A DNA stretch of 62,680 nt from JBFEYJ01 sp041562215. Lineage in GTDB: Bacteria; Pseudomonadota; Gammaproteobacteria; Thiohalomonadales; Thiohalomonadaceae. Where the stretch lies: positions 1 to 62,680 of the forward strand of contig JBFEYJ010000002.1 in NCBI GenBank assembly GCA_041562215.1, written 5' to 3'. The notes under the pieces are model-generated. The model saw only the letters and a program-made list of their open reading frames with translations, was not told the origin of the DNA and made no database searches. Made by a program: the position numbers and the translations under genes. Shown here piece by piece: positions 51,277 through 60,320 of this stretch. The number at the start of each line of letters is the position of its first letter. Positions within the stretch are counted from its first letter, which is position 1.

Positions 51277-52428
51277 ATGCATCTCGACCCCATCCTGCCC
51301 TATCTTGTCGGTGCTGCACTGACCATTGTACTGGTCGGACTGCTATCGCGGCGCCTGCGCCAACCTCATGTGGTTGGGTACCTGCTCGCCGGTGTCGCAC
51401 TGGGGCCCCATGGTCTTGCCTTTATTACCGACGAAAGCACCCTTTCTCACCTCGGCTCCCTTGGTGTGGTCCTGCTGTTGTTCTTCGTTGGCATGGAAGT
51501 CTCGCCAAAGCGATTGGTCAGCAACTGGAAAGTGGCGATTATCGGCACCCTGTTACAGATCCTGCTCAGCGTCGGTCTGGTCTGGATCATTGGGCACTTT
51601 GCCGAATGGCCACTCGCACGCACCCTCCTTATCGGTTTTGTTATCAGCCTAAGCAGCACCGCCGTGGTGCTTAAAATCCTGCAGGATAGTGGCGAGCTGG
51701 AGAGCGATACCGGCCAGGACGTGCTGGGGGTTCTTCTGGTACAGGACCTTGCAGTCATCCCGATGCTACTCCTGCTCGACTCCTTTTCCGGCGAAACAAC
51801 TTCACTCACACAAATGTTGCTGCAAGGAGCCGGAGCGCTATTTTTTATCGCCATCATTGCCGTGGTAATCAGTCGCGATTCCATTCAACTCAACCTGGGA
51901 AAGCTGCTTGGTGAAGACCATGAGATGCAGATCTTCGCTGCCCTGGGCGTCTGCTTCGGCCTGGCGCTGCTCAGCGCCTTGCTTGGTCTCTCAACTGCGC
52001 TCGGCGCTTTCACCGGCGGCATGCTGATAGCCGCCGCACGGGAAACCCGCTGGGTACACCGCAACATCGAACCCTTTCGTGTAGTGTTCATCGCCCTTTT
52101 TTTTGTCTCCATAGGGATGCTGGTGGATCTGAAATTCTTTGTCGCACACTGGCAACTGATCCTAGTTCTGCTGGCAGCGGTGCTCTTCACCAACACATTC
52201 ATTAACGCGGCAATCCTGCGTCTGCTGGGAGAAAGCTGGAGAGACAGCTTCTATGCCGGGGCACTTCTATCTCAAATCGGCGAATTCAGTTTTGTCCTGG
52301 CCGCCATTGGGATCCAAAGTAACATCATCAGCGATTACGGTTATCAGATAACCATCGCCACCATTGCACTATCCTTGCTCGTGAGCCCTGCCTGGATTAG
52401 CCTCAGCAAACGCCTGCTCCACCGCTGA
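51277..52428 (+). CDS. CPA2-family monovalent cation:proton antiporter
   Basis: 383 residues with about twelve helices. It has the CPA2 strings RLRQPHVVGYLLAGVALGP, LFFVGMEVSP, SLSSTAVVLKIL and VLLVQDLAVIPML, the last with the ion-binding aspartate. KefB/KefC have an extra C-terminal RCK domain of about 200 residues; this protein ends after the membrane part. K+ or Na+ exchange is inferred. corA follows 16 bp later. Confidence 0.9.
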   Translation: MHLDPILPYLVGAALTIVLVGLLSRRLRQPHVVGYLLAGVALGPHGLAFITDESTLSHLGSLGVVLLLFFVGMEVSPKRLVSNWKVAIIGTLLQILLSVGLVWIIGHFAEWPLARTLLIGFVISLSSTAVVLKILQDSGELESDTGQDVLGVLLVQDLAVIPMLLLLDSFSGETTSLTQMLLQGAGALFFIAIIAVVISRDSIQLNLGKLLGEDHEMQIFAALGVCFGLALLSALLGLSTALGAFTGGMLIAAARETRWVHRNIEPFRVVFIALFFVSIGMLVDLKFFVAHWQLILVLLAAVLFTNTFINAAILRLLGESWRDSFYAGALLSQIGEFSFVLAAIGIQSNIISDYGYQITIATIALSLLVSPAWISLSKRLLHR

Positions 52429-52444
52429 TGCAAGGGAGTCACAC

Positions 52445-53524
52445 GTGAGCTACTTCACCAAACGCTACCACCCACCCGGAACCCCGCCGGGCACCCTCAC
52501 CGGTGAGCCGTCGGAAGCTGGTGAACAGATTGCAATCCATCTGATCGACTACACGAAGCAGGACTTCACCGAGCTCGATCTCAGTGATGCAAGGGAATGC
52601 CACCCCTTTCTGGCAAAAGAGAGCATCACCTGGATCCATGTTCAAGGCATCGCGAATACCGAGACAGTACGCGTGCTGGGCAACCTGTTCGGCCTGCACC
52701 CACTGGCGCTTGAAGACGTCATCAATACCGGACAACGTCCCAAAGCTGACAGCTACGAAGACCAGCTGTTTGTCGCCATGAACCTGCCGACAGTGACTGA
52801 AGATAACGATGTAAATACAGAACAGGTCAGTCTCTTTCTTGGCAATAACTTCATTGTGAGCTTTCACCGTGGTGAGTCCCACCCCTTCAACCCGGTAATG
52901 GACCGCCTACGTAAGCACAGCGGCAAAATACGTGAGCGCAAGGCCGACTATCTGATGTACGCGCTACTCGATGTCATCATCGACCGTGGTTTTCCTATCC
53001 TGGAGTATTTTGGTGAACAGATCGAAGCGCTGGAGGAAGAACTGCTGGAAAACCCGGACAAACAAACCCTGGGCAAAATCCATCATACCAAGCGCGAACT
53101 GCTGACTCTCCGGCGCACGCTGTGGCCGCAACGCGAAGTTCTTAACCTGCTGATTCGAGATGAGCAACCACAGATCACCGTTGATACACATATCTACCTG
53201 CGCGACTGCTATGACCACACCATCCAGATCATGGATCTCATCGAAGCTTATCGAGAAATGACCGCCAGCATGCTTGATGTCTACCTCTCAAGCGTCAGCC
53301 ACCGTCTGAACGAAGTAATGAAAGTGCTCACAGTGATTGCCACCATATTCATCCCCCTCACCTTCATCGTCGGCGTCTATGGCATGAATTTCGGCGCAAG
53401 GAGCAACAGCCCCTGGGCGATGCCCGAACTGGACTGGTATTACGGCTACCCGATACTATGGGTTGTGATGATCGCCGTTGCGGGAGTGATGGTGGTTTAT
53501 TTCAAGCGGAGGCACTGGTTCTAA
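52445..53524 (+). CDS. corA: CorA-family divalent cation transporter
   Basis: 359 residues from a GTG with AGGGAG 7 nt upstream. It has a long cytoplasmic alpha/beta and helical domain, then two C-terminal helices with the YGMNF selectivity signature between them and positively charged KRRHWF at the end. It transports Mg2+ or Co2+. It is probably co-transcribed with the CPA2 antiporter. ZntB-type zinc exporters share the fold, but the intact GMN favours CorA. Confidence 0.92.
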   Translation: MSYFTKRYHPPGTPPGTLTGEPSEAGEQIAIHLIDYTKQDFTELDLSDARECHPFLAKESITWIHVQGIANTETVRVLGNLFGLHPLALEDVINTGQRPKADSYEDQLFVAMNLPTVTEDNDVNTEQVSLFLGNNFIVSFHRGESHPFNPVMDRLRKHSGKIRERKADYLMYALLDVIIDRGFPILEYFGEQIEALEEELLENPDKQTLGKIHHTKRELLTLRRTLWPQREVLNLLIRDEQPQITVDTHIYLRDCYDHTIQIMDLIEAYREMTASMLDVYLSSVSHRLNEVMKVLTVIATIFIPLTFIVGVYGMNFGARSNSPWAMPELDWYYGYPILWVVMIAVAGVMVVYFKRRHWF

Positions 53525-53537
53525 CCCCAGGTGAACG

Positions 53538-53555
53538 GTGACAACGAGTTGTCAC
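53538..53555. other. tight inverted repeat between convergent corA and mscS-type genes
   Basis: GTGACAAC-GA-GTTGTCAC is a perfect 8-bp inverted repeat with a 2-base centre, 13 bp after the corA stop. It has no T-run. A role as transcript end or protein site is possible. Confidence 0.5.
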
Positions 53556-53645
53556 TTCTATCGTCTTCCAGGAAAACCTCCCCGAAGCCTGATTCTCTGA
53601 TGGATGAACCGCCTCGCAGGAATGACAGACTTTACCCGTTTCCTG

Positions 53646-56069
53646 CTACCCGCCCCCTTCCCCATGTGGCGGCTTCTGCCAACTCCGCACATGAAGGTCG
53701 CGTTGCGGAAATGGGATCTCAATACCATGCTCACGGAAGGCCGCATCGATGGCAAAATTAATATCGCTCACCACTTGCACACGCTCATCAATATTCTGAA
53801 TAAAGGCACGCAGCTCAAAATTGAGCGAACTGTCACCGAAGCTAATGAACAGCACCTTCGGCTCAGTCATGCTGCCGTCAGTAATGACCTTGGGATGCTC
53901 CGCGGCTATTCCAAGCAGGGTATCTTTTACCTGTACGGTATCGCTACCGTAAGCGACACCAACGGGCACCTTTACCCTTCCGCGTGGGTCATAGAGCATC
54001 CAGTTTGTCACCTGACCGGAGATGAGCTCGGAATTGGGCACAATCACATCCGCACGATCGAAAGTTTGGATAAGCGTTGAGCGAATGCTGATACGCTTAA
54101 CATAGCCTTCGGTGGCACCGACCATGATCCAGTCACCGGTTTTTACCGGACGCTCAAATAACAGGATCAAACCGGAAACGAAGTTGTTAACGATATTCTG
54201 CAAGCCAAAACCGATACCCACGGAGAGGGCACCGGCGATAATCGCCAGATTGGTAAACTGAACTCCAGCCACGCTCAGTGCGACAAGAATGGCGATGGCC
54301 ACCCCCATGTAGCCACTGATCGTTACCAGCGCCTCGCGAGAACCGCGCTCCATCCTGCTGCCTGCCAGCCACCGCTCCTCAAGCCTATTGCGGACCCAAC
54401 CGCTAAAGGCAAGCAGCGCTGCAAACATCAGGACAGCCACAACAATGCGCGCCGGTATCACATTCAGCGAGCCGATAAGAAAGCCGTTAAAGAAATAGCC
54501 ATAAACCACGTCGAGTGCCTCTGCGGAGGCTCCCCATACCCGCAGCAGTACATGGGCAAACGCCAGCCACAATGCCAGATTACTGATTGCACGCACCCAA
54601 ATCAGCCAGGCGATCTGCTCCCCGTAGCTGTAGCCGAAAAATTGCCGTATCGCCCTCTGCCACCAGATCTGACCGCTATTCAGCCCATCAAAGAACTCCT
54701 TAAGCAAACGTGCGAGCAACCAGAAGAGTGCAAACACGATCCCCGTGCCGAATATCGCCCGCAACACCCAATAGGAGAGATTGCGATAACCCAGTAGTTC
54801 AGCGATCAATGTCCCTAGTATGAGCAGGAAAAACAGGCCATGAATTCCCCTGAACCCTTTTTCATGCAGGACAGGCTTGAAACAACGCGTTGACCAGAAC
54901 AAGACCAGCACCACGGCGGCGACATAGAGGTCACGCACAATGAACTTTTCCGCCTCGGACATTTGCTGAGTAATATCAGTGGTGAAGATCAGGTAGCCGC
55001 TGTAGATCAGGAGGGAAAGTGTTTTTAGGCTCCTTGCCAGACCTCTGGATACTCGCTCTGGAAGCTCGAACAGTGCCCCGTCGCCTCGACCGATGAACAT
55101 AAAATGCAACACGGCCCAACTGACAAAGAAAAGAGGCAGTGTCAAACCAAGGTTTGCCAGGAAAGGTCTGGGGGCGGCTGGAAAAGTTATCACCACAAAG
55201 ATGGCCAACACTGAGGCTAACAAAAGGTGCGGTGCATAGTGTCCCAGCGCTGCTATAATCATGCTGGCATAACGATAATGGCCGGTGGTGGTTTGCCGTG
55301 ACCATTTACCGATTTTTTTTCGTAGCACAGCGCCGCCCAACAGCATGACGACCAACACAGCGCCAAGCAGTGTCAGCGTCAAGCCGCTCAACGCCTGCAA
55401 GCCGCTTTGACTACTTACATAGCGCCATGCCGCATCAGGCCAGCGCCATAGCATTTCGGCATTTTCTTTCAGGATCTGCAAACTGCCCGGAGAGCGCGAG
55501 AGGAATTTTTCGGTCAAAACACGCTGACGTTCGAGTGTCAGTTTTTTTGCAAGTTCCTCGGCATGGAGGGACAACAGCTTATAGCCTGACAACTGCCCCA
55601 TAAGATCATTCTTGCGTTTTTGGATCTGCTTACGCTGGTCCGCAATCATCTTCGGCTCATCGGCAACCGCCTCACCCAGTGTCGCCAGCTCGCTATCGAG
55701 CTGTTCCTGTTGCTGTTCCAGCGTTTCGATGTGTGCGATAACCGAACTGTTTAGCTCATTGATTTCCTTAAGCCATAAGCGAAGCTGTTTCTCATCCTGA
55801 GCCTTATCAGCCATCTGTTTTTCGATGGCCGACATTCGTTCATCAAGTGCCTGCAATTCACTTTTGCTATTCGCCGGAAGGGCCTTTGTACTGTTGAAAA
55901 CAGGAAAGAATGTATCCTCGCCCAGCGCGGCGGCAGGAACGAGTGTCGGCATCATCAACATACAAAACAGCAGCAAAAGAGCGTTAATCTTAAGAGATTT
56001 AGCCACTGAGGGGACAGGCCGGTTAGCAGGTGTATGCATCGAGAGAAAATCCGAACAGTTCGAGAACAT
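53646..56069 (-). CDS. large MscS/MscK-type mechanosensitive channel
   Basis: 807 residues if started at the ATG at 56069, which shares one base with the upstream stop (TGATG); an ATG at 56039 is the alternative. A signal peptide-like segment (INALLLLFCMLMMPTLVPAAA) is followed by a periplasmic coiled coil (about residues 60-180) and about ten helices. The C-terminal MscS core has GALSVGIGFGLQNIVNNFVSG and RPVKTGDWI. It is smaller than KefA/MscK (about 1,120 aa). It is translationally coupled to the VIT-like and DUF211 genes, which hints at a shared stress response. Confidence 0.87.
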   Translation of the reverse strand: MFSNCSDFLSMHTPANRPVPSVAKSLKINALLLLFCMLMMPTLVPAAALGEDTFFPVFNSTKALPANSKSELQALDERMSAIEKQMADKAQDEKQLRLWLKEINELNSSVIAHIETLEQQQEQLDSELATLGEAVADEPKMIADQRKQIQKRKNDLMGQLSGYKLLSLHAEELAKKLTLERQRVLTEKFLSRSPGSLQILKENAEMLWRWPDAAWRYVSSQSGLQALSGLTLTLLGAVLVVMLLGGAVLRKKIGKWSRQTTTGHYRYASMIIAALGHYAPHLLLASVLAIFVVITFPAAPRPFLANLGLTLPLFFVSWAVLHFMFIGRGDGALFELPERVSRGLARSLKTLSLLIYSGYLIFTTDITQQMSEAEKFIVRDLYVAAVVLVLFWSTRCFKPVLHEKGFRGIHGLFFLLILGTLIAELLGYRNLSYWVLRAIFGTGIVFALFWLLARLLKEFFDGLNSGQIWWQRAIRQFFGYSYGEQIAWLIWVRAISNLALWLAFAHVLLRVWGASAEALDVVYGYFFNGFLIGSLNVIPARIVVAVLMFAALLAFSGWVRNRLEERWLAGSRMERGSREALVTISGYMGVAIAILVALSVAGVQFTNLAIIAGALSVGIGFGLQNIVNNFVSGLILLFERPVKTGDWIMVGATEGYVKRISIRSTLIQTFDRADVIVPNSELISGQVTNWMLYDPRGRVKVPVGVAYGSDTVQVKDTLLGIAAEHPKVITDGSMTEPKVLFISFGDSSLNFELRAFIQNIDERVQVVSDINFAIDAAFREHGIEIPFPQRDLHVRSWQKPPHGEGGG

Positions 56070-56644
56070 CAGGGATTGATGAGGAAGATAATTATAGCGG
56101 TAAGCAAAGCGATAGTCAGGGTGCGCAATCCGCTCCACAACCAAAAGCTACCTTGTATGCGCCCGCTCACAATCCCAAGAAAAAAAAGAATAACCATCGC
56201 TGTGGCCAGTGCCATCTCGACAGCGCCGAGCGGTAGTGCTACCCCCTTCCCGGCAAGCCACAGCGGAAAGATAATCAACAGGCCGAAAACGAAAGGGGCC
56301 ATGCCGTTGACGCCGGCAATCCACAACGGAGCAAAGCGCGAGGCGCGGCCATGATCGCTATCACTGAGATCGCGAACCATCGCCTCCTCCAGCGCACGTA
56401 ACTCGCGCTCACGCTCCGCGGACTCACTGATATACGCGCTACTCACGCCACTGACCCCCAGCGCTACCGAGGCACCGAGACAGGCGCTGATGATTACCGG
56501 CAGATTGTCCTCTCCACTGAGATAGAAGCCGACATTCATTCCCAACAGGGTCAAAGCGCCATCGAAACCATTCACCACGAAATAACGTCGGGCAATCTTT
56601 CCGCTACGGGAGATATGCAGCCACAGGAGCAGTTGTTTGAACAT
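56069..56644 (-). CDS. VIT1/CCC1-like membrane protein
   Basis: 191 residues. The first helix carries VVNGFDGALTLLGMNVGFY, followed by ACLGASVALGVSGVSSAYISESAERERELR. This is the pattern of the vacuolar iron transporter family, a helix with an acidic residue followed by a charged cytoplasmic stretch. Three more helices follow. Iron or manganese transport is inferred. It overlaps the DUF211 stop by one base and the next gene by one base, so three genes are tightly coupled. Confidence 0.8.
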   Translation of the reverse strand: MFKQLLLWLHISRSGKIARRYFVVNGFDGALTLLGMNVGFYLSGEDNLPVIISACLGASVALGVSGVSSAYISESAERERELRALEEAMVRDLSDSDHGRASRFAPLWIAGVNGMAPFVFGLLIIFPLWLAGKGVALPLGAVEMALATAMVILFFLGIVSGRIQGSFWLWSGLRTLTIALLTAIIIFLINP

Positions 56645-56940
56645 CAGGACAGGGGCTCTTCATGACGATGAGTCTCAGTGCTCCCGGTTGCGATGGCCTC
56701 GATCTCGTCGATACTGTGCAGTGAGCCGCCTAGTGCCTTGATGCTCTGCTGAATTGCCTCGAAATCGAGATTTTCACCCTCGATCGACAGCATTACCGAT
56801 TCAGTCCTGTCATCGACCTCGTCGACTTTAACCACTACGCGGTAGTCCTGGCCAAGCTCAGCGATAGCCGTGGCAAAGTCGATAATGTTGGGATGCCTCG
56901 GTTTAAGTACATCTAGCACCATGCGTTTCAGCGTTGCCAT
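56644..56940 (-). CDS. DUF211-family protein
   Basis: 98 residues with GGTGAG before the ATG. It has the DUF211 pattern KRMVLDVLKPRHPNIIDFA, VDEVDDRTESVMLSIEGENLD and a C-terminal GGSLHSIDEIEA. This is a ferredoxin-fold family known mostly from archaea, forming oligomers and of unknown role. It is the first gene of a coupled trio with VIT-like and MscS-type genes, divergent from trkH. Confidence 0.85.
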   Translation of the reverse strand: MATLKRMVLDVLKPRHPNIIDFATAIAELGQDYRVVVKVDEVDDRTESVMLSIEGENLDFEAIQQSIKALGGSLHSIDEIEAIATGSTETHRHEEPLS

Positions 56941-57127
56941 GTTCTCACCAGCGTGTTTTTTATTCCGCGTTTCAATAGTAGAGTCCTACGACCGGGTGGG
57001 CAACAGGTGGGTATCGCACCGGCCACCGCAGCCAGCGAGTAGTTTCCATTTGGGCTATATTTCGATGTGTTTAGCGGATTAGCGCCCTAGCTCATGCTCG
57101 CATTCCCGTCATGCATCGTTATGCAAC

Positions 57128-58585
57128 ATGGCTGAAGGTCGCCTGACTCTCCGCTATGCTGTGCGCCTGGCGGCCATCGGCAAGTACCTTGGTCAACTCG
57201 CCTTTATTCTTGCCCTGCTGAGCGGCGTCCCTTTGATCGCCGCCCTGGTCTTTGGCGATTATGCCATCGCCGGGCGCTACGCAGCGGTTATCATGCTCTT
57301 ACTGCTTCTCTCACTGCTGTCACAAAAGCTGCCCACACCCAGCCAGTTGCAGCAGAACGAAGCCATGGTGATCGTCACGCTGGCCTTTATCCTCTCGCCG
57401 CTGCTCATGAGCTACCCGATGATGGCCACTGGCCTGAGCTGGGGGGAGGCACTCTTCGAAGCGATCTCCGCGGTCACCACCACCGGTCTGAGCACCCTGG
57501 GGCGCGTCGAGCACCTGCCGCGCAGCTTCCTCTTTGCCCGCGCCTGGATGCAATGGTATGGCGGTCTGGGTATCGTGGCGCTCTCCGTCGCCCTGCTGCT
57601 GGGCCACCATATCGCCAGCCGCCGACTCGCCGAAAGCACCACCGGTGAGGGACTGGCGACGACCGCTCGTACCCATGCAAGACGTGTCCTCGGCGTCTAT
57701 CTGCTGCTGACTTTGCTGGCGGGACTAGGCCTGTTTTTGCTTGGCATGGAGCCTTTTGTTGCCGTTACCCATGCCCTGGCTGCCGTTTCCACCGGCGGCT
57801 TCTCTCCCTATGATGACAGCCTGCATGGTTTGGCTCACGCCAACCAGGCCATGGCCGTTGTTCTGTTCGGCCTGCTTGGTGCGGTACCGCTACACCTCTA
57901 TTATCGCCTGCGTCAGCATCATGTATTACCCTCCCTGAAGGATGTCGAACTCCGTCTGCTGCTGCTCACCTGTTTGCTTGCCGCCGTGTTTATCTCGCTA
58001 TTGCTCTACCGCAGTGGCATGGCCTGGGGCGATGCGATATTCCACGGTGTTGTTCAGGGGATCTCCGCGCAGACGACCAGCGGCTTCTCATCGCTCCCAA
58101 TCCAAAGTCTGAATGATGACAGCAAGCTTGTGATCATCATCGCCATGTTCATCGGTGGAGGGCTTGGCTCCACCTCAGGCGGCGTCAAGATTTTGCGGCT
58201 GTTGATCCTCTTGCGCTTGCTCCAGCTGCTGCTTCAACGCATCGCTATGCCCAGCCATGCGGTGATGCGGCCAAAGCTGGGCCAGCGGGCCCTGGATGAA
58301 ACGGATATACAGGGATCACTACTGCTGATCCTGCTGTTTGTCACCGTCAACATCATCTCCTGGCTGATCTTCGTCTTCCACGGTTACCCCCCGCTCGACG
58401 CCCTGTTCGAGGTAGTCTCAGCCACCGGAACCGTCGGCCTCTCAAGCGGAATAACCGGACCTGAACTGGAACCGCAGCTACGCCTGGTGCTGTGTGTCGA
58501 TATGCTGCTGGGCCGGCTGGAAATCGTCGCCCTTCTGGTACTACTGTATCCTTATAGCTGGATCGGCAGACGGGCGGAGAGCTGA
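57128..58585 (+). CDS. trkH: TrkH/KtrB-family potassium transporter membrane subunit
   Basis: 485 residues with four P-loop repeats whose filter-like strings are visible: SAVTTTGLSTLG, AAVSTGGFSPYDD, SAQTTSGFSSLP and SATGTVGLSSG. The third is followed by GGGLGSTSGGVKILR, the typical TrkH intramembrane loop. It is a K+ uptake channel-like subunit gated by a TrkA/KtrA ring. Its stop overlaps the trkA start by one base. No clear ribosome-binding site precedes the ATG at 57128. Confidence 0.94.
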   Translation: MAEGRLTLRYAVRLAAIGKYLGQLAFILALLSGVPLIAALVFGDYAIAGRYAAVIMLLLLLSLLSQKLPTPSQLQQNEAMVIVTLAFILSPLLMSYPMMATGLSWGEALFEAISAVTTTGLSTLGRVEHLPRSFLFARAWMQWYGGLGIVALSVALLLGHHIASRRLAESTTGEGLATTARTHARRVLGVYLLLTLLAGLGLFLLGMEPFVAVTHALAAVSTGGFSPYDDSLHGLAHANQAMAVVLFGLLGAVPLHLYYRLRQHHVLPSLKDVELRLLLLTCLLAAVFISLLLYRSGMAWGDAIFHGVVQGISAQTTSGFSSLPIQSLNDDSKLVIIIAMFIGGGLGSTSGGVKILRLLILLRLLQLLLQRIAMPSHAVMRPKLGQRALDETDIQGSLLLILLFVTVNIISWLIFVFHGYPPLDALFEVVSATGTVGLSSGITGPELEPQLRLVLCVDMLLGRLEIVALLVLLYPYSWIGRRAES

Positions 58586-59238
58586 TGAGAGCGGTACTGA
58601 TCGGGGCGGGTTCACTAACGCTGATGACGGCGCGGCTCCTGCTCAAGCACGGCCATGAGGTGGTCATCATCGATGACGACAAAGAACGCCTTGACAGCCT
58701 GGCCACGGAGCTTGACAGTGGGTTTCTTTGTGGCGATGGCAGCAAACCGGCCATCCTGCACGAAGCGGATCCTGAGCACACCGATATGCTATTTTGCCTT
58801 ACCGGGAATGATCAGACCAACATTCTCGCCAGCCTGGTAGGGCGCTCGCTCGGCTTCGAGCGCATCGTCACCCGCATCGAGGACCCGGAGCTGGAGCACA
58901 TCTGCATCGAACTTGGACTGGAGGACACGATCATCCCCGCCCGCACCATCGGCCGCTATCTGGCCGACCTGTTCGAGGGGCGTGATCCGCTTGAGCTTTC
59001 GACCATGATCCGTGATGAGGCACGGGTCTTCTCCTTCGTCGCCCACGAAGACGATGTCGGCAAACTCATGGACCTGCGTCTACCCGTTCAAAGCCGCGTG
59101 ATCTGCATCTACCGTGATGACAGCTTTGTCATTCCTGAAACCCAAGAGCTTATACGTGACGGTGACGAAGTGGTCATAATTACCCACCGCAAAAACCTAC
59201 CACAACTAGAGGAGCGCTGGGGCACGACCACCCCCTGA
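58585..59238 (+). CDS. trkA: TrkA/KtrA-type RCK regulatory subunit
   Basis: 217 residues, one TrkA-N (RCK) domain and one TrkA-C domain. It has a nucleotide-binding GAGSLTLMTARLL, an acidic end of strand 2 (VVIIDDDKERL) and CGDGSKPAIL. E. coli TrkA has two such pairs (458 aa), so this is the single-copy KtrA-like form. It controls TrkH with NAD(H) or ATP/ADP. It is translationally coupled to trkH (TGATG). Confidence 0.93.
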   Translation: MRAVLIGAGSLTLMTARLLLKHGHEVVIIDDDKERLDSLATELDSGFLCGDGSKPAILHEADPEHTDMLFCLTGNDQTNILASLVGRSLGFERIVTRIEDPELEHICIELGLEDTIIPARTIGRYLADLFEGRDPLELSTMIRDEARVFSFVAHEDDVGKLMDLRLPVQSRVICIYRDDSFVIPETQELIRDGDEVVIITHRKNLPQLEERWGTTTP

Positions 59239-59337
59239 CCTGTCAGTAGCTATCCCGCTACTGCCCCTCCCTGCTGCCGGAACATCAATTTTACGCGCTG
59301 ATGTGACGAAACAGACTGGAATAAGGCGAAAAAGACC

Positions 59338-60231
59338 TTAATGACGGGTAATACCGCCCTCCGGCTGGGGCAGTTCGGCAAACAGCTGCTCGGCATCCAC
59401 CGCATCAAAATTATAGTGGCGGTTACAGAACCGGCAGCCGGCATCTACCTTGCCTTCGCTACGGATAATATCCATCACCTCATCATGACCCAGGCTACGA
59501 AGCACATCAGCTACCCGCTCGCGCGTGCAATTGCAATGAAAAGCCACTGGCTGAAAATCGAATAGCCGCACATCTTCTTCATGGAACAGGCGGTGAATCA
59601 ACTCCTGTTGATCCAGCTCCAGCAACTCGCTGTCGGTGATAGTGGAGGCAAGCATGGACAGCCTGTTCCAGTCCTCGCCATCCTCCTTCCCTGCCGGCAG
59701 CTTTTGTAACAACATACCGGCGGCACGCTTGCCATCGGCCGTCAACCACATCCGAGTCGACAACTGCTCGGAGCGCTCCAGGTAGTCGTCGATGGCATCT
59801 GCTATCGAATGACCGGTGAGGGCAACAATGCCTTGATAACGTTTGCTGCCAGGACCCGGATCGATAGTGATCGCCAGATTGCCGTCACCGAAGCGACTGG
59901 CAAGATCACCATCCGGCACGTCACCCTCCCAGAGCGCCATGCCACGCACATGATAGAGCGGTCCCTCCTCATCGCCTCCGTGGCGCGGGCTGCAATCGAC
60001 AACAAGCATCGTGATCGGCCCGTTTCCACGTACCTGCAGTGTCATCGAACCGTCGAATTTCATCGTCGCCGCCAGGAGCACGCTGGCCACAATCATCTGC
60101 CCCAGGGGCTCGCGCACCGCCTCCGGGTATTCATGGCGCTCAAGTACTGCCTGCCACGCCGCATCGAGCTGCACCAGTTCACCGCGAACAGAGGCTTGTT
60201 CAAACAAAAATCGCTGTAATTGATCACTCAT
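59338..60231 (-). CDS. hslO: redox-regulated chaperone Hsp33
   Basis: 297 residues. The C-terminal zinc switch has all four cysteines (FHCNCTRERV and AGCRFCNRHY, the C-x-C and C-x2-C pairs). The N-terminal half has the family's TMKFDGSMTLQVRGNGPITMLV. Oxidation of the cysteines activates its holdase function. The length is near E. coli HslO (292 aa). The neighbouring 89-bp space to gatB holds an imperfect inverted repeat. Confidence 0.96.
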   Translation of the reverse strand: MSDQLQRFLFEQASVRGELVQLDAAWQAVLERHEYPEAVREPLGQMIVASVLLAATMKFDGSMTLQVRGNGPITMLVVDCSPRHGGDEEGPLYHVRGMALWEGDVPDGDLASRFGDGNLAITIDPGPGSKRYQGIVALTGHSIADAIDDYLERSEQLSTRMWLTADGKRAAGMLLQKLPAGKEDGEDWNRLSMLASTITDSELLELDQQELIHRLFHEEDVRLFDFQPVAFHCNCTRERVADVLRSLGHDEVMDIIRSEGKVDAGCRFCNRHYNFDAVDAEQLFAELPQPEGGITRH

Positions 60232-60256
60232 AAAAACGGCTCATGGACATGGAAAT

Positions 60257-60311
60257 CACTGAACACACAAACACAATCAATTGGATTTCCGTGTATTCCG
60301 TGTGTCCAGTG
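60257..60311. repeat. imperfect inverted repeat of the CACGGA type
   Basis: CACTGAACACA at 60257 pairs with TGTGTCCAGTG ending at 60311 (10 of 11). The right part, read on the minus strand, contains CACACGGAATACACGGA. Related short repeats occur at 35550 and, with CACGAAG, at 12287. Confidence 0.6.
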
Positions 60312-60320
60312 GCTATAAAA

